In this document: positions 1-4,010 of the stretch, one piece after another
Numbering within the stretch: the first letter of the stretch is position 1
Layout of the letters: each line of letters opens with the position of its first letter
Notes under the pieces: model-generated
What the model was told of the DNA's origin: nothing
Seen by the model: the letters and a program-made list of their open reading frames with translations, nothing else
Database searches by the model: none
DNA from: Cyclobacteriaceae bacterium
Lineage (GTDB): Bacteria; Bacteroidota; Bacteroidia; Cytophagales; Cyclobacteriaceae
Direction: 5' to 3'
DNA length: 5,792 bases
NCBI GenBank assembly: GCA_028279155.1
Contig: JANQST010000171.1
Coordinates: 1 to 5,792, forward strand
Position numbers and translations under genes: made by a program

Positions 1-718
1 CAATGGCATCACTTGTTCCAAAATACTTAAGAGCAATACTTTCCGAGATAACAGCTTTTGACGTTCCATCCAGGACGTTTTCAGTGTCTCCCGATATCAG
101 TGGAAATGAAAAAACGTTGAAAAAGTTTTCGTCTACATACGCCATTCGTTCTTCAAGAATGCGTTGCTCATTTTGCATTACGTATCCCTCCACTCTTCGA
201 ATTCTGACTAATTCTTCAACCTCGTTGAAATTAGTTTTGATTAGTTCTGCTGTACGCCATGAGTTGGAAGCATATGGTTCCCATTTTCCTTCGCGCATAT
301 AAGCAGAAGAAATCCTGTAAATTCGATCGGCATTCTTATGGAACTTATCAAAGCTAAGCTCGTCGCTAATAAATAGATAAATGAGTAGGCAGCATAAGAA
401 CCCTAATACAAGGCCAGATAGATTGATGAGACTGAATGAGCGCTCCTTTCTGAATACCCTCAGTGTAATTTTCAAATAATTTTTAAACATATCGTAGTTA
501 TTGAGTTTTTGAGATCTTGATTCTGTACGAATGATATCTGGACGAGCAAATCGAAGGATAGTCCATGCAAAAGCGATTTTTGCCTTCAATTGACCTTTGT
601 TGACTACATCATCCTCAAATTTTTCCTCCAGATCACCAAGGATTGCTTCTTGAAGCTCTGGCCTTGAATACCAAAGGAAAATTTTTGAGAAAAACTTCGG
701 AGGCTTGGTGGAACTCAT
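1..718 (-). CDS. ABC transporter permease with N-terminal prefix domain (FtsX/MacB type), 5' part only
   Basis: The first 239 residues of an inner-membrane permease; the rest lies beyond the left edge of the window. Residues about 6-64 (PPKFFSKIFLWYSRPEL..., then GDLEEKFEDD and FARPDIIR) match the 'permease prefix domain 2' that Bacteroidota fuse in front of MacB-like permeases. The usual permease start follows at residues 77-95 (MFKNYLKITLRVFRKERSF). One transmembrane helix covers about 96-117, followed by the family signature SFDKFHKNADRIYRI (122-136) and the start of the periplasmic MacB_PCD domain. Family members are usually about 800 residues with four transmembrane helices, so roughly 30% is seen. 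Known family role: mechanotransmission or export with a separate ATPase; the substrate here is unknown and no ATPase gene is in view. The ATG (718-716) overlaps the padR stop as ATGA, indicating co-transcription and translational coupling. The frame is open to the edge. Confidence 0.9.
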   Translation of the reverse strand, partial: MSSTKPPKFFSKIFLWYSRPELQEAILGDLEEKFEDDVVNKGQLKAKIAFAWTILRFARPDIIRTESRSQKLNNYDMFKNYLKITLRVFRKERSFSLINLSGLVLGFLCCLLIYLFISDELSFDKFHKNADRIYRISSAYMREGKWEPYASNSWRTAELIKTNFNEVEELVRIRRVEGYVMQNEQRILEERMAYVDENFFNVFSFPLISGDTENVLDGTSKAVISESIALKYFGTSDAI

Positions 719-1047
719 ACCCCTGAGTCTAATTGAGGTGTTAATTTCCAAAGTTGAATTCTTGCCTCCTTCATTTCCTGGAGAAGAGATTTACCAGTAT
801 TGGTGATTCTGAAATAGCGTTTTCTTCGACCACCCCTTTTGTTGGTAGCACCAGCATAATACGATTCGAGGTACCCCTTTTTCTCGAGACGATAAAGCGT
901 GACATGAATGGTGCTGAGATTCACCGTTCTGCCTCGATGTTCTTTTAGTGCATTTAAAAGTGTGTATCCATAAGCATCATCACCTAGTATCAATACAAGG
1001 GTAAGCATTAGCTCTTCAAATTCACCTAGAAATGTTGTTCTTCCCAT
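715..1047 (-). CDS. PadR-family winged-helix transcriptional regulator
   Basis: A 110-residue, one-domain DNA-binding protein. It opens MGRTTFLGEFEEL, the typical opening of Bacteroidota PadR proteins; AYGY lies at 25-28, the recognition helix around 43-56 (NLSTIHVTLYRLEK), and the basic wing at about 61-80 (RGGRRKRYFRIT). A short C-terminal helix (83-100) would serve for dimerisation. The frame can be extended by six codons to a TTG at 1065, but the ATG at 1047 fits the family start and is preferred. It is the first gene of a unit with the permease downstream (ATGA overlap at 718-715). In this phylum such PadR/permease pairs are common, and the regulator generally represses its own unit, releasing on ligand binding; that role is inferred here. 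The 13-bp repeat and the palindrome just upstream would be the natural binding sites. Confidence 0.92.
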   Translation of the reverse strand: MGRTTFLGEFEELMLTLVLILGDDAYGYTLLNALKEHRGRTVNLSTIHVTLYRLEKKGYLESYYAGATNKRGGRRKRYFRITNTGKSLLQEMKEARIQLWKLTPQLDSGV

Positions 1048-1058
1048 TAGATTGTAAT

Positions 1059-1106
1059 TTGTCAAAGAAATGTACGATATATTTCTATTTAAGTTGTCAA
1101 AGAAAT
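1059..1106 (-). repeat. 13-bp direct repeat in the padR leader
   Basis: The 13-mer ATTTCTTTGACAA (minus strand) occurs exactly at 1071-1059 and again at 1106-1094, 35 bases apart start to start, inside a leader of only 138 bases. The upstream copy provides a TTTG that could act as the -33 element of a Bacteroidota promoter. TACATTTC at 1074-1067 matches the -7 consensus TAnnTTTG at five of its six fixed positions, although the 23-base gap is somewhat long. The repeat could equally be a pair of regulator half-sites. Confidence 0.45.
1066..1086. promoter_or_regulatory. Palindrome upstream of padR, candidate operator
   Basis: Outer arms AGAAAT (1066-1071) and ATTTCT (1081-1086) are perfect inverted copies. 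Two further pairs (TA at 1073-1074 with TA at 1078-1079) make 8 of 10 positions symmetrical around 1076. It starts 18 bases before the preferred padR ATG and overlaps one copy of the 13-bp direct repeat. Its position suits autoregulation by PadR. No binding can be shown from sequence alone. Confidence 0.4.
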
Positions 1107-1185
1107 AAGAATTTGAGGGCTGTTAATCTTGTTTAGAGTTCCTCCTGAATAGAATTAATGACAAAGAGAGTCGAACACAAGGCCC

Positions 1186-1986
1186 TTATTCCACTAATAA
1201 GATGGAACCAAATACATCCGCATTTATATATCCCTCATCGTTATTTATCCCATGAGTTTGTTTGGAGCCCATGAAATTTTCCCTACTATTTTTCCCGTCA
1301 TTATCACCATAAGCAATTGAAAAGCCTATTTTCTTTTGACGCATTAAAGTCTCAGGTGTGTTATTTGGACTGGTTTCTTCGAATTGACTATCAAAAATCT
1401 TTATTGCCATTTCCCAGAAATTCTTATTACCTTCTTGAGTGCGTATGACATTCACATGATCATCAAAGAACTCGGTCTCTTCTTTTGTGTTTTTATCTAT
1501 TACATGCCCCTCTGTAGATACATGATATGCAAATGCTTGGTGATTGTACCTGTGCTCTCCTCCGGACTGATCCTCATCTAGGAAAACTTCAACATAGTCA
1601 CCTTTCCAGTAGTTTTCTATTCCATCAGAAAGTGTTGTGTGTAAAGAATCATCAACAACTTCCACAAAAAGGTATAGAAAGTCTGAATCCCATAAAATTT
1701 TGAATTTTCCTGAATAGTCTGTATTGTCAGGTTCATCACCCATCCAAACATAATTCAAACTATACCAATTAGCATTTGACCAGGAACCATCGTTGATACA
1801 ACCATCAATAACAATTGGTGTAGTTGCTAAATGAGCTGTAAATTCTCCTGAAGGAATGGATTGAACGGCCTGAGCTGTGCTCGGATTGCAAATAACTTTG
1901 ATCGGCTCATCCGGTGCTTTTGATTCTTGATTACAGTTGGTAAGAATTGATATCAAAAAAAATATCAGAACATATATGTCTTTCAT
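1186..1986 (-). CDS. CBM9-like domain lipoprotein, probable cell-surface or periplasmic sugar-binding protein
   Basis: A 266-residue protein. Residues 1-17 are a lipoprotein signal peptide (Lys2, hydrophobic 4-15) ending in the lipobox LTNC with Cys18 as the lipidation site; Asn at -1 is unusual, so processing is likely but not certain. After a short linker with Pro and acidic residues, a single beta-sandwich domain of the CBM9-like superfamily fills about 49-265. Motifs in order are PIVIDGCINDGSW (57-69), ILWDSDFLYLFVEVVDD (97-113), GDYVEVFLDED (129-139), YGDNDGKNSRENFMGS (226-241) and the closing ADVFGSILL. Cys33 and Cys63 could form a disulfide. The known family binds glycans, often as an accessory module of xylanases; here there is no catalytic domain and no SusC/SusD or glycosidase neighbour, so the ligand is unknown. 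It appears monocistronic: 138 bases separate its stop from padR, and a tRNA terminator lies upstream. Confidence 0.85.
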   Translation of the reverse strand: MKDIYVLIFFLISILTNCNQESKAPDEPIKVICNPSTAQAVQSIPSGEFTAHLATTPIVIDGCINDGSWSNANWYSLNYVWMGDEPDNTDYSGKFKILWDSDFLYLFVEVVDDSLHTTLSDGIENYWKGDYVEVFLDEDQSGGEHRYNHQAFAYHVSTEGHVIDKNTKEETEFFDDHVNVIRTQEGNKNFWEMAIKIFDSQFEETSPNNTPETLMRQKKIGFSIAYGDNDGKNSRENFMGSKQTHGINNDEGYINADVFGSILLVE

Positions 1987-2007
1987 TGCTACGTATTGCG
2001 TAGTAAT
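1985..2007 (-). promoter_or_regulatory. Palindrome or hairpin over the lipoprotein start codon
   Basis: Perfect 5-bp arms CTACG (1989-1993) and CGTAG (1999-2003) around a 5-base centre. After one mismatch on each side, three more pairs (ATT 1985-1987 with AAT 2005-2007) extend it. The outer pairs include two bases of the ATG start (1986-1984). In RNA it would form a small hairpin directly ahead of the start codon; as DNA it could be an operator. Which of the two applies cannot be told from sequence. Confidence 0.4.
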
Positions 2008-2168
2008 ATCTGGAAAAGGGATGATAATTTTAACATACCTTCAACAAAACAATTGTTGTTATCCTTAATCTGGAGCTAAAACCTGACGTTGAAATTTTTT
2101 CAGTTCCAAATCAAGCTGATTTGCCAAATCTTCGGGATAAACTTCTCGCCCTTAACAGTCTTTAACTG
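1987..2168. other. Non-coding stretch between the lipoprotein gene and the tRNA terminator
   Basis: No credible gene. It holds the upstream region of the lipoprotein gene, with the palindrome over its start and a perfect 10-bp palindrome AACAATTGTT at 2048-2057. It also contains a 7-bp hairpin (CAAATCA 2107-2113, TGATTTG 2117-2123, 3-base loop). An 11-bp stretch at 2095-2105 is the inverted copy of 2164-2174 next to the tRNA terminator. No convincing -33/-7 promoter was found. Confidence 0.5.
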
Positions 2169-2196
2169 AAAAAACCCATCCGGGTTAGATGGGTTT
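2169..2196 (-). terminator. Intrinsic terminator of the tRNA-Lys gene
   Basis: Nine-base-pair perfect stem (AAACCCATC at 2172-2180 with GATGGGTTT at 2188-2196), 7-base loop. On the minus strand it ends in a run of six T (2174-2169) that overlaps the base of the stem. It begins 10 bases past the tRNA 3' end, as expected for a single-gene tRNA transcript. Confidence 0.85.
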
Positions 2197-2206
2197 CCTA
2201 CTTTAG

Positions 2207-2279
2207 TGATTCGTCTGGGGCTCGAACCCAGGACCCTCTCCTTAAAAGGGAGATGCTCTACCAGCTGAGCTAACGAATC
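2207..2279 (-). tRNA. tRNA-Lys, anticodon TTT
   Basis: A full 73-nt cloverleaf can be folded by eye. The acceptor stem pairs GATTCGT with ACGAATC; the D stem pairs GCTC with GAGC around AGCTGGTA. The anticodon stem TCTCC/GGAGA carries loop CTTTTAA, giving anticodon TTT (window 2246-2244), which reads AAA/AAG. A 5-base variable loop GGGTC follows, then the T stem CTGGG/CCCAG with loop TTCGAGC. The discriminator base is A; the next bases are CTA, so CCA must be added after transcription. A strong terminator follows closely, and it is transcribed away from the TPR/SH3 gene. Confidence 0.97.
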
Positions 2280-2302
2280 GTCCTTTTGTAATAAAAATAA
2301 AT

Positions 2303-2330
2303 GCAATTTAGAAGGCGTTCTCTAAATTGC
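2303..2330. repeat. Perfect 10-bp inverted repeat between tRNA-Lys and the TPR/SH3 gene
   Basis: Arms GCAATTTAGA (2303-2312) and TCTAAATTGC (2321-2330), 8-base loop. On the minus strand the hairpin is followed by a T-rich tract (ATTTATTTTTATT), so it could end antisense transcription heading toward the tRNA. On the plus strand it would lie in the leader, 36 bases ahead of the ATG of the TPR/SH3 gene, or serve as an operator. Confidence 0.55.
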
Positions 2331-2366
2331 GGATGCAAAAATAGACAGCTTAAATCAAAATACCAT

Positions 2367-3074
2367 ATGATCTTACGATTAATAGTTGTGTTCATTTTTT
2401 TTGGCTCTTTTTTTACTTCGTCTGCCAACGAAGACTTGCAATCACAAGCCGATTCGCTTTTTGCTCAGCAGAAATATACAGAGGCTTTCCAGGTATATGA
2501 AACCATCTTTCAATCAGGAAATTTTAGCGAGTCTATGCTTTTGAAAATGGCGTTTATCAAAGATGGTTTGGGTAATTATGTTGACGCACTCTACTACCTG
2601 GACCTTTACTACAAAAATTCGGCTGATAAATCTGTGGTTGATAAAATTGAAGAATTAAGCAATGAGAAAAACCTTGCAGGATATAGCTATAATGATTCTC
2701 ATTTTTTTATGGCCTTACTCAATAAATATCGTAAGCAACTACAATTGCTTCTGGTTGCGATTGCCATTTTTTTGGCTGTTTATATTTTTAAGAAAAAGCA
2801 GCTAAATGAAAAACCTATAACTGCATCCTTTTTTCAGCTCGTAACCTTGGGTGCGTTATTATTGGTTGCCAATAATAGCTACGAGAATACATATGGGATC
2901 ATCAGCGAAAACAGCACGCTATTGCGCAATGGACCATCTGCGGGAGCGGAACCTGTGGAAATGGTAAACAAAGGACATAAAGTAACCGTGTTGTCACGTT
3001 CTGATGTTTGGACCAAAATCAACTGGGACGGAGAAGAAGTCTACTTGCGAAACGGAAAGATCAAAATTATTTAA
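2367..3074 (+). CDS. BatE-like membrane protein: signal peptide, TPR region, two transmembrane helices, SH3-like domain
   Basis: A 235-residue protein. The ATG at 2367 is chosen because it opens directly into a signal peptide (MILRLIVVFIFF..., cleavage near SSA/N at 20-21); an in-frame ATG at 2301 would add a basic 22-residue stretch running through the inverted repeat. Residues about 24-85 form roughly two TPR-like helix pairs (ADSLFAQQKYTEAFQVYETI; MAFIKDGLGNYVDALYYLDL). Transmembrane helices lie at about 124-141, followed by KKK, and 152-168. An SH3b-like domain covers about 178-235 (LLRNGPSAGAEPVEMVNKGH, then WTKINWDGEEVYLRNG). This order matches BatE of the Bacteroidota Bat cluster, thought to act in envelope stress or aerotolerance, but none of the other bat genes is nearby, so the role is open. 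The 3' end overlaps the convergent SDR gene by 8 bases. Confidence 0.82.
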   Translation: MILRLIVVFIFFGSFFTSSANEDLQSQADSLFAQQKYTEAFQVYETIFQSGNFSESMLLKMAFIKDGLGNYVDALYYLDLYYKNSADKSVVDKIEELSNEKNLAGYSYNDSHFFMALLNKYRKQLQLLLVAIAIFLAVYIFKKKQLNEKPITASFFQLVTLGALLLVANNSYENTYGIISENSTLLRNGPSAGAEPVEMVNKGHKVTVLSRSDVWTKINWDGEEVYLRNGKIKII

Positions 3075-3870
3075 GAGGCGAATCAGCCTCTTTCTTCATC
3101 ATGTTATAAACCATCTTGTCAAGCCTTGACGGAATGATCTTATTTAGTAGCACTGCCATTTTTCCCTGAAAGGTTAAAATCAGATCTCGCTTTCGCTTCT
3201 GATGTGCTTTGTAGGTCTTCTCGGCTACTGCTTCGGACGACATCATCTTCTTTTCATTCCGAGGAGACTCTCCCTGGGATTGGCCATCTGCAGCCAAAGC
3301 TGCTTTCCTGATGTTCGAATCAGTAAAACCTGGACATACTACTAAAACATGCACTCCTCTAGACATCACTTCGGTCCGGATCGCTTCGAAAAAACCCTGC
3401 ATTGCAAATTTAGAAGCTGAATAAGCTGATCGTGCGGGTGTAGATCGCCAACCATTGATGGAAGAAATAGCAATGATCGAACCCTTGGATTCGAGAAGGT
3501 GAGGTAGTGCAGATTTTACAGCATAGATCGCTCCGTAGAAGTTAATGTCCATTAGTTTTTTGAAAACATCAAGATCAAGGTCTTCAAACAAGGCACGCAT
3601 ACCTATTCCGGCATTACAAATCAAAACATCGATCCGACCAAACTTTTGAATCGTTTCATCGATCATTTTTTGATTGTCCTCTTTCGAAGCAGCATCAAGC
3701 GCAAGTGGTAGAAAAGAATGGCCTCCTTCATTGAGAGCTTCTTCCGTACTTTTCATGCGCTCTGCATCTCTGCCTGTAAACACCACGGCATATCCCTCAG
3801 CTGCATATTTCATGACCAAGGCCTTGCCAATACCCGAAGAGCCACCTGTAATAATTGCTACTTTTTGCAT
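3067..3870 (-). CDS. Short-chain dehydrogenase/reductase (classical SDR), NAD(P)-dependent
   Basis: A 267-residue Rossmann-fold oxidoreductase of normal classical-SDR length. The cofactor motif TGGSSGIG is at 8-15, with TGR at 32-34 favouring NADP(H). Further motifs are D59 at the adenine pocket, NAG at 86-88 and structural N110. Catalytic residues are S137 in SSINGW and Y150-x-x-x-K154 (YSASK); PG follows at 180-181. All tetrad residues are present, so it should be active. The C-terminal part (about 205-267) is basic and Met-rich, with a KMMSSEAVAEK helix, resembling DHRS7/DltE-type SDRs; the substrate cannot be named. The ATG at 3870 is chosen because it places the first beta strand at residue 2; a TTG at 3912 would add 14 residues with no family counterpart. 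It appears monocistronic, divergent from the DUF5686 gene and convergent with the TPR/SH3 gene. Confidence 0.93.
   Translation of the reverse strand: MQKVAIITGGSSGIGKALVMKYAAEGYAVVFTGRDAERMKSTEEALNEGGHSFLPLALDAASKEDNQKMIDETIQKFGRIDVLICNAGIGMRALFEDLDLDVFKKLMDINFYGAIYAVKSALPHLLESKGSIIAISSINGWRSTPARSAYSASKFAMQGFFEAIRTEVMSRGVHVLVVCPGFTDSNIRKAALAADGQSQGESPRNEKKMMSSEAVAEKTYKAHQKRKRDLILTFQGKMAVLLNKIIPSRLDKMVYNMMKKEADSPLK
3073..3092 (+). terminator. Hairpin terminator at the convergent gene ends
   Basis: Stem AAGAGGC (3073-3079) with GCCTCTT (3086-3092), 6-base loop, then TCTTC on the plus strand. It begins at the stop codon of the TPR/SH3 gene and lies inside the last codons of the SDR gene. On the minus strand it is followed by AAATAATTTT, so it may serve both directions, more weakly for the SDR transcript. 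Confidence 0.65.
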
Positions 3871-4010
3871 ACTAATCCACCAACTGGTATAAGTTTTGCC
3901 AAGATAGTTCAACTAAAAACATTGTTAAAATTTTTATATGCCATGCAACCATCTAAGCGTTAGAAGCATTATAACCACGTCAAACACATCAAAATAAATA
4001 CCTATCCTCA
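3871..4010. promoter_or_regulatory. Divergent intergenic region between the SDR and DUF5686 genes
   Basis: 140 AT-rich bases that must hold the promoters of both divergent genes. I see an AT-rich core around 3923-3940 (TTGTTAAAATTTTTATATG) but no -33/-7 pair with correct spacing for either gene. The 20 bases before the DUF5686 ATG are A-rich without a Shine-Dalgarno sequence, normal for the phylum. Confidence 0.4.

Noticed and set aside
1048..1065. TTG start adding six residues to PadR
   Set aside because: The ATG at 1047 matches the family opening, and the extension would run into the repeat-bearing promoter region.
1140..1190. tRNA-like T-loop fragment (GTTCGACTC on the minus strand) that could suggest an attachment-site remnant
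   Set aside because: The flanking bases do not form a T stem, there is no acceptor or anticodon arm, and no integrase is nearby.
2207..2279. tRNA-Lys as an integration site for a mobile element
   Set aside because: No repeat of the tRNA 3' end, integrase or phage gene is present in the window.
2100..2306. 68-codon open frame on the minus strand running across the tRNA
   Set aside because: It reads through tRNA-Lys (LAQLVEHLPFKERVLGSSP is the usual translation of a tRNA) and its terminator, so it is a spurious frame.
2301..2366. Upstream ATG extending the TPR/SH3 protein by 22 residues
   Set aside because: The extension is basic, encodes the inverted repeat, and would bury the signal peptide.
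3871..3912. TTG start extending the SDR by 14 residues
   Set aside because: Classical SDRs begin within a few residues of the first beta strand; the ATG at 3870 does this.
3674..3963. Two plus-strand open frames over the 5' half of the SDR gene
   Set aside because: They are antisense shadows of a well-supported SDR with all catalytic motifs intact.
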